From positions 1 to 64,000 of the forward strand of contig SVHW01000004.1 of the NCBI GenBank assembly GCA_015055655.1: 64,000 nt of DNA, in the 5' to 3' direction. Positions within the stretch are counted from its first letter, which is position 1. The number at the start of each line of letters is the position of its first letter. This DNA is from Clostridiales bacterium (GTDB lineage Bacteria > Bacillota > Clostridia > Christensenellales > Borkfalkiaceae). Shown in pieces: positions 26,619 through 35,459 of this stretch. The notes below the pieces were generated by a model. It was not told where the DNA came from, searched no databases, and was given only the letters and a program-made list of their open reading frames with translations. The position numbers and the translations under genes are program-made.

Positions 26619-28190
26619 ATGAAAGTTCCTTACGCCATTATCATTATGGACGGCTATGGCATTAACCCTGCGACAAACGGCAACGCCATTATCGCAGACG
26701 GTAGCAAATACGTCAAAGAATTACAACAAAAATACCCCAGCGCGCAACTTGGCGCAAGCGGTATGTCCGTAGGTCTTCCCGACGGACAAATGGGCAACAG
26801 CGAAGTTGGCCACCTCAACATCGGCGCAGGTAGAATTGTTTATCAAGACTTGACAAAAATCACCAAAGATATTAGAAACGGCGAATTCTTCAAAAACGAA
26901 GAATTATTAAAAGCCATGCGTGCAGCGAAAGAAAACGGCAAAAAATTGCACCTTTTCGGGCTCGTTTCAACGGGCGGCGTGCATAGCCACACCGAACATT
27001 TATACGCTTTGGTAGAAATGGCAAAAAAAGAAGGCTTGGAAAACGTTTACGTGCACGCGTTCACGGACGGACGCGACGTAGCCCCCACTTCCGGCGCAAA
27101 CTTCTTGAAAGAATTGCAAGATAAGATGGACGAGCTTTCGTTTGGTAAAATCGCTTCCGTTGCAGGCAGATATTACGCAATGGATAGAGATAACAACTGG
27201 GATAGAGAAGAAAAGGCGTACGATATGTTAACGAAAGGCACGGGCGTGCAATTTGAAGGCAGCGCAGAAGCAGCCGCAAACGCTTCGTATGCAAACGGCG
27301 TCACAGACGAATTTATTTTGCCCACCAACCTTACGGAAAACGGCAAGCCCGTTGCGTTGATTGAAAAGGGCGACAGCATTATTTGTTTCAACTTCCGCCC
27401 TGACAGAGCAAGACAAATTTCGCGTATGTTCTCGCAAGAGAACTTCCCCTTCGTAGACGCAAAAACGGGCGCAACGCTTGGTTTTGAAAGAAAGACGGGT
27501 TTCCTTGCCCCCTGCTACGTAGGTTTTGCGGTGTACGATTCCTCGTTTGAAAACGTCGGCGTGGCGTTCCCCCCCGACGAAATCACCAACACGTTGCCGC
27601 AATATATTTCCTCGCTCGGCTTAAAACAACTCCACATCGCGGAAACGGAAAAATACGCGCACGTAACCTTCTTCTTCAACGCGAAATTAGAAGCGCCCGT
27701 AGAAGGCGAAACGCGTATCGTTATCCCCTCCCCGAAGGTAGCCACCTACGATTTGCAACCGGAAATGAGCGCGTATCCCGTTGCTGATAAAGTATTGGAA
27801 GAATTGGATAAAGGCATTTACGACGTAGTAATTTTGAACTTTGCCAACTGCGATATGGTAGGCCACACGGGCATTATGGACGCAGCTGTGAAAGCGGTGC
27901 ATACGGTTGACGAGTGTGTTAAGAAGGTAACGGATAAAATCCTTTCGATGGGCGGCAGCGCGCTTGTCACGGCAGACCACGGCAACGCCGACCAAATGAT
28001 AGCCGACGACGGCAAATCCCCGTTCACCCAACATACGACCTTCCCCGTTCCCGTTATTCTCGTATCCGAAGAATATAAAGACGCAGAACTTTGCCAAGAC
28101 GGCGTATTGGCAGATTTAGCGCCCACGCTTCTCGATATGATGAAACTTCCCAAACCGCAAGAAATGACGGGCAAAAGCTTAATCAAATAA
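26619..28190 (+). CDS. gpmI: 2,3-bisphosphoglycerate-independent phosphoglycerate mutase
   Basis: It converts 3-phosphoglycerate to 2-phosphoglycerate through a phosphoserine and two manganese ions. IIMDGYGINPATNGNAI, the nucleophile region MGNSEVGHLNIGAGRIVYQD, HAFTDGRDVAP, FRPDRARQI and the C-terminal ALVTADHGNADQM motif are all present in 523 residues. It is the last gene of the pgk-tpiA-gpmI operon and is followed by a terminator. Confidence 0.97.
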   Translation: MKVPYAIIIMDGYGINPATNGNAIIADGSKYVKELQQKYPSAQLGASGMSVGLPDGQMGNSEVGHLNIGAGRIVYQDLTKITKDIRNGEFFKNEELLKAMRAAKENGKKLHLFGLVSTGGVHSHTEHLYALVEMAKKEGLENVYVHAFTDGRDVAPTSGANFLKELQDKMDELSFGKIASVAGRYYAMDRDNNWDREEKAYDMLTKGTGVQFEGSAEAAANASYANGVTDEFILPTNLTENGKPVALIEKGDSIICFNFRPDRARQISRMFSQENFPFVDAKTGATLGFERKTGFLAPCYVGFAVYDSSFENVGVAFPPDEITNTLPQYISSLGLKQLHIAETEKYAHVTFFFNAKLEAPVEGETRIVIPSPKVATYDLQPEMSAYPVADKVLEELDKGIYDVVILNFANCDMVGHTGIMDAAVKAVHTVDECVKKVTDKILSMGGSALVTADHGNADQMIADDGKSPFTQHTTFPVPVILVSEEYKDAELCQDGVLADLAPTLLDMMKLPKPQEMTGKSLIK

Positions 28191-28196
28191 TCTTCA

Positions 28197-28233
28197 AATA
28201 ACGGCGAAACCAACTTTTTCGCCGTTATTTTTC
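28197..28233 (+). terminator. Terminator of the glycolytic operon
   Basis: AATAACGGCGAA pairs with TTCGCCGTTATT and is followed by T residues, just after the gpmI stop codon. Confidence 0.85.
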
Positions 28234-28274
28234 CTTTGGAAAAAGAATTTTTCAAAAATAAACGTCAAAAACAG

Positions 28275-28303
28275 TTGCGATATTTACGCAAGTATGTTAT
28301 AAT
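28275..28303 (+). promoter_or_regulatory. Promoter of secG
   Basis: TTGCGA (28275-28280) and TATAAT (28298-28303) have a 17-bp spacer, 40 bp before the secG start. Confidence 0.7.
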
Positions 28304-28343
28304 CAATGAGTATTTGTAGAAAAATAAAAAGGATAGATACACT

Positions 28344-28673
28344 ATGTTGAATTTATTTAATATGTTAATTGAAGGTAAAGTGTATAAAGATGGCTTTGAA
28401 ATCCCCCACAAAATTATACTTGGGGTGCTCATCGGCATTATGGTGCTTTCCGCATTGACGTCGCTTATTTGCATATTATTGCAACCGAGCAATTCAAGCG
28501 GTATCGACGCGCTTGGCGGTTCCAGCGAAACGTTCTTTGGTAAAAACAAAGGCAAATCGATTGAAGAAAAGATGAAGAAATGGACGTGGATAGCGTTGAT
28601 TGTGCTTGCGGTTTGCGCAGTTGCTTTCTACGTAGTTGCGGACCTTGGCGTATTCTTCTCCAATCCCGCATAA
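28344..28673 (+). CDS. secG: Protein-export membrane protein SecG
   Basis: SecG is the small accessory subunit of the SecYEG channel. Two membrane helices (about residues 23-46 and 82-101) flank the family motif SLICILLQPSNSSGIDALGG followed by SETFFGK. At 109 residues it is slightly longer than average because of a lysine-rich loop. It lies upstream of rnr and smpB, a common arrangement in Bacillota, but a hairpin terminator separates them. Confidence 0.93.
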   Translation: MLNLFNMLIEGKVYKDGFEIPHKIILGVLIGIMVLSALTSLICILLQPSNSSGIDALGGSSETFFGKNKGKSIEEKMKKWTWIALIVLAVCAVAFYVVADLGVFFSNPA

Positions 28674-28687
28674 TTATTTGTCAACGT

Positions 28688-28720
28688 CGGCGGCTTTACA
28701 TACGAAGCCGCCGTTTTTTT
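28688..28720 (+). terminator. Terminator or attenuator between secG and rnr
   Basis: CGGCGGCTT pairs with AAGCCGCCG and is followed by seven T residues. No separate promoter for rnr is obvious, so partial read-through is likely. Confidence 0.75.
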
Positions 28721-28746
28721 ATCCTATTTAATCTACGTACAAGGGG

Positions 28747-30894
28747 GTGATTATTACGAGCGCAAAAGAACGGATTTTCGAACGCTTTTTAGACGGCGCA
28801 CTCGCCAATAAAAACGTTGCTGAAATTTGCAAAATTTTATCGATACCCTATCGGGAACGCACACGCCTTATCCCGCTTTTAAACGAGCTTTGTGCCGAAG
28901 GAAAACTGTATAAAACGGAAAACGGCAAATACGGCACAATCGAGCAGTTGGGGTTGATTAAAGGCACGATTTCGGGCAACGAGCGCGGTTTTGGTTTTCT
29001 CGTCCCCGAAGATAAAGAAAGCTATCCAAACGATTATTTTATCCCGCGCAAATATATGCACGGCGCTTTTCACGGCGACGTCGCCCTCGTAGAGCAAATC
29101 TCTTGGTCGAGCGAACGGGAAACGGAACGTGACGAAGCAAGAGTGGTAAAAATTTTACAGCGCGGTTATCACACGATTGTAGGCGTATTTCGCAAAGACA
29201 AACGCGCAGGCTATCTGTATCCGGACGAAAAGAAATTTTCCGCGCCGATATATATCCCTTTGTCTTCCTGTCATCAAATCCGCAACGGTGTAAAAGCGGT
29301 GGCAAAAATCACCGAATACCCTCAAGGGAAAGCCCCGGGCGGTGAAATTATAGAAGTGCTGGGTGACGAAGAAGATTTCTTCGCAGAAGAACTTTCCATT
29401 ATCCGTTCGTATAATCTTCGTGAAGAATTCCCCTCCGCCGTCGAAAAAGAAGCAGAAAAGCAACAAAAACGCGGCGTCACGGCAAGCGACTTGCAACGTC
29501 GTAAAGACTTTCGCGACAAACTCGTCGTTACGATAGACGGCGAAGACACGCGCGATATCGACGACGCCATTTCCTTGGAAAAAGTGGGCGAAAACTATCT
29601 TTTAAGCGTGCATATCGCCGACGTTTCCCATTACGTCCCCGCGCGCGGCGTACTCGACGACGAAGCGTTTGCCCGCGGAACGAGCGTTTATTTCCCCGAC
29701 TGCGTTTTACCTATGCTCCCTCGCGCCCTTTCCAACGGCATTTGTTCTTTAAACGAGGGAGAAGACAGGCTCACCCTTTCTTGCTTGATGAAAATTGATA
29801 AGCAAGGCAGAGTTAAAGAAAGCGAAATCGTTGAAGGCGTTATCCGTTCCGCCCATAAAATGACGTATACGGAAATCACGAAAATCCTCGACGGCGATAA
29901 GGACGCGTGCGACAAATACCAAGACGTGCTGGATATGGTAAACCTTTTTGCCCAGCTCACCCGTATTTTGCAGGAAAAACGCAACAAAAAAGGCAGCGTC
30001 ACCCTGGATGTAAAAGAAGCAAAAATTCTTTTTGATAAAGAAACGAACGAGATTACGATTCCCGATTACGAGCGCGCTTTTTCCTATCAAATTATCGAGG
30101 CTTTTATGGTGCTTGCCAATGAAACGGTGGCTGAATATATGCACTCGATAGAAGCGCCTTTCATCTACCGTATCCACGAAAAACCGAGCGAAGAAAAAGC
30201 AAGAACTTTCCGTGCGTTCGCGCAAGGTTTGGGCTTAACCGCGCGTTTCAACGCCGAAGACGTAAAGCCGTACGATTATCAAAATCTATTATTAAAAGCG
30301 CGCGATTTACCCTCCTATTCGGTACTAAACCGCGTAATGTTGCGCTCTATGCAAAAGGCAAGATATTCCCCTGAAAACGTAGGACATTTCGGGCTTGCAA
30401 GCGATTGTTATTGCCATTTCACTTCCCCTATTCGTCGTTATCCCGACCTTTGTATCCATCGCATCATCAAAGAAGTCGTCAACGGAAACTACGCGGAAGC
30501 CGTGGCAAAGTACGGCGGGTTTGTCGAACGCGCTGCCGAACAATCCTCGGATAGAGAACGTAAGGCAGCCGACGCCGAGCGCGACGTGGACGATTTGTAT
30601 AAAACGATGTTTATGAGCGAACGTATCGGTGAAGAATACGAAGCGGTCATCTCAGGCGTAACCTCTTTTGGGTTGTTTGCCGAACTTCCCAACACCATCG
30701 AAGGCTTTATCCCGATAGAAAGCTTATACGGCACGTATAAATTTAACCCCGACAACTTTACTTTGACGGGCGGCGGCAAAAGCTATTCGTTGGGCGAAAC
30801 GTTGCTGGTGAAAGTCGTGGACGTGGATTTCTACCGTCGCCGTACGGAATTTCGATTGCTTAAAAAATTAGACACTACGGGTGAAAATATATGA
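28747..30894 (+). CDS. rnr: Ribonuclease R
   Basis: RNase R is a processive 3'-5' exoribonuclease that degrades structured RNA and, with SmpB, faulty mRNAs. In order: an N-terminal helix-turn-helix-like region, cold-shock domains (GNERGFGFLVPEDKESYPND), the RNB catalytic domain with IDGEDTRDIDDAISLE and HFTSPIRRYPDLCIHR, and a C-terminal S1 domain. The long basic tail of the E. coli enzyme is missing. The annotated GTG start lies inside a near-perfect ribosome binding site (AAGGGGGTGAT), so true initiation may be a few codons later at a non-standard codon. It overlaps smpB by 4 bp. Confidence 0.93.
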   Translation: MIITSAKERIFERFLDGALANKNVAEICKILSIPYRERTRLIPLLNELCAEGKLYKTENGKYGTIEQLGLIKGTISGNERGFGFLVPEDKESYPNDYFIPRKYMHGAFHGDVALVEQISWSSERETERDEARVVKILQRGYHTIVGVFRKDKRAGYLYPDEKKFSAPIYIPLSSCHQIRNGVKAVAKITEYPQGKAPGGEIIEVLGDEEDFFAEELSIIRSYNLREEFPSAVEKEAEKQQKRGVTASDLQRRKDFRDKLVVTIDGEDTRDIDDAISLEKVGENYLLSVHIADVSHYVPARGVLDDEAFARGTSVYFPDCVLPMLPRALSNGICSLNEGEDRLTLSCLMKIDKQGRVKESEIVEGVIRSAHKMTYTEITKILDGDKDACDKYQDVLDMVNLFAQLTRILQEKRNKKGSVTLDVKEAKILFDKETNEITIPDYERAFSYQIIEAFMVLANETVAEYMHSIEAPFIYRIHEKPSEEKARTFRAFAQGLGLTARFNAEDVKPYDYQNLLLKARDLPSYSVLNRVMLRSMQKARYSPENVGHFGLASDCYCHFTSPIRRYPDLCIHRIIKEVVNGNYAEAVAKYGGFVERAAEQSSDRERKAADAERDVDDLYKTMFMSERIGEEYEAVISGVTSFGLFAELPNTIEGFIPIESLYGTYKFNPDNFTLTGGGKSYSLGETLLVKVVDVDFYRRRTEFRLLKKLDTTGENI

Positions 30895-31343
30895 AAATTA
30901 TCACAACCAACAAATCCGCCTCGTTTGAATATTTCATCGAAGAAAAATACGAAGCCGGTATCGAGCTGGAGGGTAACGAAGTGAAATCGTTACGGCTTGG
31001 CAACGTCAATATGAACGACAGTTTTTGTTTTCTCCGCGAAGGCGAGGCGTGCGTTAAAAATATGCATATCGCTTTATACGACAAATCGGACGCATTTTCC
31101 ACAAAAAACACAAGACGGGATAGAAAACTGTTGCTCCATAAAGCGGAAATCGCCAAAATCGCAGGCAAAATCAATCGGCAAGGGTATACGCTCGTGCCGT
31201 TAAAACTGTATTTCAAAGGCTCGCTTGTCAAGATAGAAATCGCCCTTTGTAAAGGCAAACACACGTACGACAAAAAACAGGCAATCGCCGATAGAGACGT
31301 CAAACGCAGCGTCGATAGAGACATCAAAAACGCAGGATTTTAA
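30891..31343 (+). CDS. smpB: SsrA-binding protein SmpB
   Basis: SmpB carries tmRNA to stalled ribosomes in trans-translation. SFEYFIEEKYEAGIELEGNE, the VKSLRLGNVNMNDSFCFLRE block and the basic C-terminal tail KKQAIADRDVKRSVDRDIKN are standard, in 150 residues. Its ATG overlaps the rnr stop codon, so both quality-control factors are coupled. The ssrA gene itself is not in this window. Confidence 0.97.
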   Translation: MKIITTNKSASFEYFIEEKYEAGIELEGNEVKSLRLGNVNMNDSFCFLREGEACVKNMHIALYDKSDAFSTKNTRRDRKLLLHKAEIAKIAGKINRQGYTLVPLKLYFKGSLVKIEIALCKGKHTYDKKQAIADRDVKRSVDRDIKNAGF

Positions 31344-31354
31344 TGAATAAACAC

Positions 31355-31390
31355 AAACCCGACTATCCCACAAGGTAGTCGGGTTTTTTT
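31355..31390 (+). terminator. Terminator after smpB
   Basis: AACCCGACTA pairs with TAGTCGGGTT and is followed by seven T residues. Confidence 0.85.
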
Positions 31391-31444
31391 ACAAATACAC
31401 GCACGCACGTCCATTTTATAACGCGCAAGCGCGCGCAAAAGGCT

Positions 31445-31520
31445 TTTACAAAATCTTTACAAAACCTTTCCAAATCGTTTACAAGAAATTGATAATTTAC
31501 AAACAATCCCCCTCTATAAT
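31445..31520 (+). promoter_or_regulatory. Four phased TTTACA repeats and promoter
   Basis: TTTACA at 31445 and 31456, TTTCCA at 31467 and TTTACA at 31478 recur with an exact 11-bp period. A further TTTACA at 31496 and the -10 TATAAT at 31515-31520 follow. No good -35 is found at normal spacing, which suits an activator-dependent promoter. The pattern matches the layout of PhoP-type (OmpR-family) direct-repeat boxes in Bacillus. The rest of 31391-31444 is noncoding with short alternating CG/CA tracts. Confidence 0.6.
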
Positions 31521-31555
31521 ACAATTACAAAATCAATCGACAGGAGTAAAAAATT

Positions 31556-31912
31556 ATGGACAAAACCGAAATGAACGTTGTGGAAAACATCAAAATGCAT
31601 TACATCGAAAAACAACCCACGCAGTTGGACGAGTTAAAATCGTTAGACAAACGGGTAAAGCGTCCCGCCAACATTTTCGCGTATACGTACGGAAGCGCCA
31701 GCTCGCTTGTACTTGGCACGGGCATGTGTCTTGCGATGAAGGTACTTGGCGCAGGCACGACGTTTGCCATGCCCCTTGGCATCGTCTTAGGCGTTATAGG
31801 GATTGGGCTCACCCTTTCTACCTATCCTATCTATAAACGCATCTTAAACAAGCGCAAAAAGAAATATTCCCAACAAATCCTCGACCTTTCCAATCGTATA
31901 TTAAACGATTAA
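31556..31912 (+). CDS. Conserved small membrane protein of Clostridia, function unknown
   Basis: A 118-residue protein with a soluble N-terminus (DELKSLDKRVKRPANIFAYT at about 24-43), two membrane helices (about 43-62 and 70-90) and a basic C-terminus. From memory, relatives occur in many Clostridia and some are misnamed dihydropteridine reductase; no such domain is visible. AGGAG precedes the ATG. It begins a two-gene unit behind the phased TTTACA repeats, which hints at control by a response regulator. Confidence 0.7.
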   Translation: MDKTEMNVVENIKMHYIEKQPTQLDELKSLDKRVKRPANIFAYTYGSASSLVLGTGMCLAMKVLGAGTTFAMPLGIVLGVIGIGLTLSTYPIYKRILNKRKKKYSQQILDLSNRILND

Positions 31913-31926
31913 AAGAGGGAAAAAAT

Positions 31927-32241
31927 ATGGGAATTAAACAATTTTTTAAAAACGCCTTCAAAAATATGAAACAAAGCGCCAAAGAACAACACGAAGTTGA
32001 TAAAGCCAATATAAACGCAGTAAAAGCGGAAAGTAAAGCCACTTTCGAAGAAAACCGTGGCCGCAATACGTATAAGAAGGCAAAAGAAAACGCAAAACAA
32101 AGCTGGAACGACGCACGTATGACGCCTGCGCAACGCAACGAAAAAGCGAAAATAGAACGTGAAAAGCAAATTATCGCGGCAAACGAAAGAATAGCCGCCG
32201 CCAACGCCCGCCACGAAAACGCAAAAATCGATAACAATTAA
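31927..32241 (+). CDS. Small charged alpha-helical protein, function unknown
   Basis: I do not recognise this 104-residue protein. It is almost wholly hydrophilic, rich in lysine, glutamate, alanine and asparagine, and predicted helical or coiled-coil. It has no signal peptide or membrane segment. AAAGAGGGA lies before the ATG, 14 bp after the membrane-protein gene, so the two form an operon. It may be a cytosolic partner of that protein. Confidence 0.65.
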   Translation: MGIKQFFKNAFKNMKQSAKEQHEVDKANINAVKAESKATFEENRGRNTYKKAKENAKQSWNDARMTPAQRNEKAKIEREKQIIAANERIAAANARHENAKIDNN

Positions 32242-32280
32242 AAGCAAAGCCCGACGGAAAAATCCGTCGGGCTTTGCTTT
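32241..32280. terminator. Perfect 18-bp hairpin terminator between convergent genes
   Basis: AAAGCAAAGCCCGACGGA pairs fully with its complement over a 4-nt loop. It lies between the stop codons of convergent genes at 32241 and 32289 and probably stops transcription from both sides. Confidence 0.85.
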
Positions 32281-32288
32281 CTGTTTTA

Positions 32289-33410
32289 TTACAATGTTTT
32301 TTTATAGCAACGTCTACGTTTATGTTGGATATGGTCAAAGCGTTTCCACGTCGCTTGAATTGCGACGTTATCTTCCAAATTTAAATTGGTTTCCATATAT
32401 TCAACGCCTTTTTCGTCAACCATACCGCCCAATATCGACAACATCCCTGCCGTCAATCCTGCCTTACGGTACTCGGGTAAAATCCCTACTAGCGCCATAT
32501 CGATAACTTTCGGTTTCCTAATCGCCTTTAACAAACGGATAAGACATCCCGGCGTCAATCTGCCGCCGCTTTTTTGCACCGCTTTGCCAATTCCGGGCAG
32601 ACATAACCCAAACGCCACCACCTTTTCGTTTTCGTCGCACATTACGCAAATAAATCGCTTATTCACCACCAATTTAAATTGCGCCACCATTTGTTCTGCC
32701 ATTTCCTTCGTGAAAGGCACCGTGCCGTATAAATCTTTATAGCACTCGTCAATGCAAGCGAAAATCCCGTCTGCGTACTTTTTAATAAACGCGCCCTTGC
32801 GCATTTTTTCGCCGCCAATATGCAAGTTGTATTTCTCAAACGAACGATACAACAACGCGTCCAAACGCGCCTTATCATCAAGCAACCTAAAAAGACGATG
32901 TTCCACCCAGTCAACCGCTTTTTCATAGCCGTTCGACTCTATTAAGTTCGCGTAATACTCGTAATTATACTGTTCTTCAAAGGTCTGCTCTTGGTCGAAC
33001 CCCTCAATCAACAATCCTTCCCTTTCCAAATCGCTATATCCAAGCGGCCCGACGATATCCGTCATCCCGTTTGCCTTTCCCCAGCTTTCCACGGCGTCAA
33101 ATAACGCCTTTGCCGTTGCCTCGTCGTTTTCACAATCAAAACGGGTAAAACGCACCTGCTTCGTTTGATGAATATCGTTATATTGCCTTTGGATAATCCC
33201 TTGAATTCTCCCCACAGTTTTCCCGTCGCGTTGCGCAAGATAAAACACCGATTGACATGTTTTGCTGTACACGTTTTTATCGGTGAACATCTTCATTTCG
33301 TCCCCGTACAACGGTGGAACGAAATACGGATTTCCCTTATATAAACGCAACGGATATTGCACGAACTCCTTTCTTTGTTTCTTCGTGGTCACTTCAATAA
33401 TGTTTAACAT
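32289..33410 (-). CDS. GNAT-fold acetyltransferase-like protein, YghO-type
   Basis: The 373-residue protein starts MLNIIEVTTKKQRKEFVQYP and has the motif VGPLGYSDLEREGLLIEGFD near the middle, known from a conserved family of GNAT-like proteins without an assigned substrate. The C-terminal half has a GNAT-like GILPEYRKAGLTAGMLSIL acetyl-CoA-binding stretch. The start at 33410 lies just downstream of a good promoter; the longer open frame upstream crosses that promoter and is rejected. Confidence 0.75.
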   Translation of the reverse strand: MLNIIEVTTKKQRKEFVQYPLRLYKGNPYFVPPLYGDEMKMFTDKNVYSKTCQSVFYLAQRDGKTVGRIQGIIQRQYNDIHQTKQVRFTRFDCENDEATAKALFDAVESWGKANGMTDIVGPLGYSDLEREGLLIEGFDQEQTFEEQYNYEYYANLIESNGYEKAVDWVEHRLFRLLDDKARLDALLYRSFEKYNLHIGGEKMRKGAFIKKYADGIFACIDECYKDLYGTVPFTKEMAEQMVAQFKLVVNKRFICVMCDENEKVVAFGLCLPGIGKAVQKSGGRLTPGCLIRLLKAIRKPKVIDMALVGILPEYRKAGLTAGMLSILGGMVDEKGVEYMETNLNLEDNVAIQATWKRFDHIQHKRRRCYKKTL

Positions 33411-33446
33411 AGTATCTACTCTCTTTCGACATTTTTCGCTATTTTT

Positions 33447-33475
33447 ATTGTAACACTTTTTAAGAAAAATGTCAA
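33447..33475 (-). promoter_or_regulatory. Promoter of the GNAT-like gene
   Basis: On the minus strand TTGACA (33470-33475) and TACAAT (33447-33452) have a 17-bp spacer, some 40 bp before the start codon. Confidence 0.75.
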
Positions 33476-33538
33476 ACGATGTAAAGATTTTGTTTGCACT
33501 TCGTATCGAGTATTTACCCGTCACAAGCACAGCTATTA

Positions 33539-34192
33539 TCAACGCGCCGTAGAAAACCCCCTTCGCCGTGTTTCTATTAAATGATATTCCTTTCTTGGCG
33601 TAAAGGCGGCAACCGCCATGGCTTGCGAGGAAGCAAACGCAATCTCCCCCGATACGTCCGCTATCATGCAATTTCCTAACGAACAAAAAAATATCGGCAC
33701 GCCGTAGCAATACGCGTTGGCGCGTAATAGCACCGTTTCTATCCCTTCCATCCGTCCAAACGGACAAACGATAAAATCACTCCCGCATACCGCAAGCGAT
33801 TTCACGATTTCAGGAAAACGCAAATCGTCGGCAACCACCACTCCCATACGTCCTCCTTTTGTTTCGTACACACGCAAAGCCGCGCCGCTGTCGTATTTTC
33901 CGTCCACGGCGTTTAACATATCCGACACCCCTACCAGCCGTCCGTTATCCGCCACGACCACCGATTTACGGCGTAGCCCTTTCGTATCGGTGATACATCC
34001 GCACACCACCACTCCTTTTACCGTTTTTGACAAGCGCGCTATCTCCTCAAAAAAACTCGTTTCTCCTTTTAGCTCTTTTTCATAGCTAACTTCCTCTTGA
34101 TAAAAATGTAAAATCGTCACTTCCGCCCCTTCGTCCGTCGGTACGTCCAAAAATTTCGGCGACGTATTGTCCGTGATAAATCGTATGCGCAT
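33539..34192 (-). CDS. Nitrilase-fold (carbon-nitrogen hydrolase) protein lacking the catalytic cysteine
   Basis: The fold is suggested by GRMGVVVADDLRFPEIVKSL, which aligns with the nitrilase motif around the nucleophile (usually I-C-x-D-x-R-F-P-E). Here alanine takes the place of the cysteine, and the usual lysine before HL is also not evident (GVSDMLNAV). The protein may therefore be a binding or regulatory homologue, or an enzyme with changed chemistry. The ATG at 34192 follows GGGGGAGAAAAGG and gives 217 residues, shorter than typical 260-300-residue hydrolases. Confidence 0.7.
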   Translation of the reverse strand: MRIRFITDNTSPKFLDVPTDEGAEVTILHFYQEEVSYEKELKGETSFFEEIARLSKTVKGVVVCGCITDTKGLRRKSVVVADNGRLVGVSDMLNAVDGKYDSGAALRVYETKGGRMGVVVADDLRFPEIVKSLAVCGSDFIVCPFGRMEGIETVLLRANAYCYGVPIFFCSLGNCMIADVSGEIAFASSQAMAVAAFTPRKEYHLIETRRRGFSTAR

Positions 34193-34242
34193 CCTTTTCT
34201 CCCCCTTCACCATTATATACAAATAGCGTCGGGAAAAGTGAC

Positions 34243-34278
34243 AAAAAAACGCTCCCGAAGCCCAACCGCTTCGGGAGC
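34243..34278 (-). terminator. Terminator after the phosphotransferase gene
   Basis: On the minus strand GCTCCCGAAG pairs with CTTCGGGAGC and is followed by seven T residues, just after the stop codon at 34288. Confidence 0.85.
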
Positions 34279-34287
34279 AAAATTTTC

Positions 34288-35412
34288 TTAGTTTTCTTCG
34301 CTGTATTTCTTTACGATATCCTTCATTTCGTCCATACGTTTCAGCATATCTTGCGCCAATACCACGTGCCGCATTGCACGGGCAAGATTTTGTTCGGGAT
34401 AATGAATACGGAAATACTTATCCCCCTCTAAATAATCGGTTAAAAAGCGTACGCCGCACTCCGTCGTCATAGCAAGCGCGCCCATCGCCAAAGAATCCAT
34501 TTCTGCCTGCGTAATCGCGCCTTTTACCTCGTGCACAAACCCTTTGGTAAACGCCTCGAACTTCTCCATATCCAGCTTCACTTTAGACAAATCCCTTTCG
34601 TCTTCTTTCGGCGAAGTAGAGGCCGCCATACGAATCGCATCTCCAAAATCAAACGCCACCAGCCCGGGCATAACAGTATCCAAATCAATTACCGTCAAAC
34701 GCTCGTGCGTGTGCGAATCAAACAACACGTTGCTCGTCTTCGTATCGTTATGCGTTACACGCAACGGCAACACTCCTTGTTTTTGCAAACGGTACGGCTC
34801 GGTAGCCACGTCTTCCAACGCATAATACTGCTGTATTAACGCCTCCGCCTCACGCGCCCTACGCATTACGTCTTCGCTCACCGCTTTTCTCAGCGCGTCG
34901 TAACGCCGAATCGTATTATGGAAATGCGGAATTACGATATTCAGCTTTTCAATAGGATAATCGGCAAGATACATTTGGAATTCCCCAAACGCCCTGCCCG
35001 ATTGCTCAATAAGGAACAAATCGTTGGTATCCAACGGCGAAATCGAACCGTCAATATAACGGCAACACCGCCAAAAACCACCGTCGGGCAATAGCGTATA
35101 ATACTCCCCCGTTTCCGTCGTGGAATAATGCAATACAAAACGCTTTGCAGAAATCCCCGTCGCCTTTATTTTTGCGCGGATGTATTCCGTCACGGAAGAA
35201 ATATTATCCATAACGGTATAAGGGTCCTTAAACACGTACGTATTTACGCGTTGCAAAATATAATCTTTAATTTCGCCGTCACGGAAATAGTACACACAAT
35301 AGGTCGTATTGATATGTCCGCTGTTAATTTGCTCGTAATAACGATATTCTCCCTGCAAATTAAAGCGACGGCACACCTCTAAAATCTGTTGTTGTTCTTG
35401 AAACTTATCCAC
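34288..35412 (-). CDS. APH/choline-kinase-fold phosphotransferase, probably a sugar kinase
   Basis: The protein-kinase-like fold shows INSGHINTTYCV near the N-terminus, the catalytic loop LRVTHNDTKTSNVLFD and the metal-binding VIDLDTVMPGLVAFDFGD. This pattern is shared with N-acetylhexosamine 1-kinase and mucin-desulfating-associated kinases. The substrate is inferred only. The frame opens with a TTG at 35454, but that codon coincides with the predicted transcription start. I prefer the GTG at 35412 behind AAGGGGAAG, giving 374 residues. Confidence 0.8.
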   Translation of the reverse strand: MDKFQEQQQILEVCRRFNLQGEYRYYEQINSGHINTTYCVYYFRDGEIKDYILQRVNTYVFKDPYTVMDNISSVTEYIRAKIKATGISAKRFVLHYSTTETGEYYTLLPDGGFWRCCRYIDGSISPLDTNDLFLIEQSGRAFGEFQMYLADYPIEKLNIVIPHFHNTIRRYDALRKAVSEDVMRRAREAEALIQQYYALEDVATEPYRLQKQGVLPLRVTHNDTKTSNVLFDSHTHERLTVIDLDTVMPGLVAFDFGDAIRMAASTSPKEDERDLSKVKLDMEKFEAFTKGFVHEVKGAITQAEMDSLAMGALAMTTECGVRFLTDYLEGDKYFRIHYPEQNLARAMRHVVLAQDMLKRMDEMKDIVKKYSEEN

Positions 35413-35459
35413 GAAAAGTAACTTCCCCTTATATACGTTATCGTTAAAAGCCAATTTGA

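Noticed and set aside
31344..31555. tmRNA (ssrA) gene after smpB
   Set aside because: The gap is too short and has no tRNA-like ends or tag peptide. It holds a terminator and the TTTACA repeats.
33411..33767. N-terminal extension of the GNAT-like protein
   Set aside because: The extension crosses a good promoter, and its sequence shows no domain. The ATG at 33410 matches the family start.
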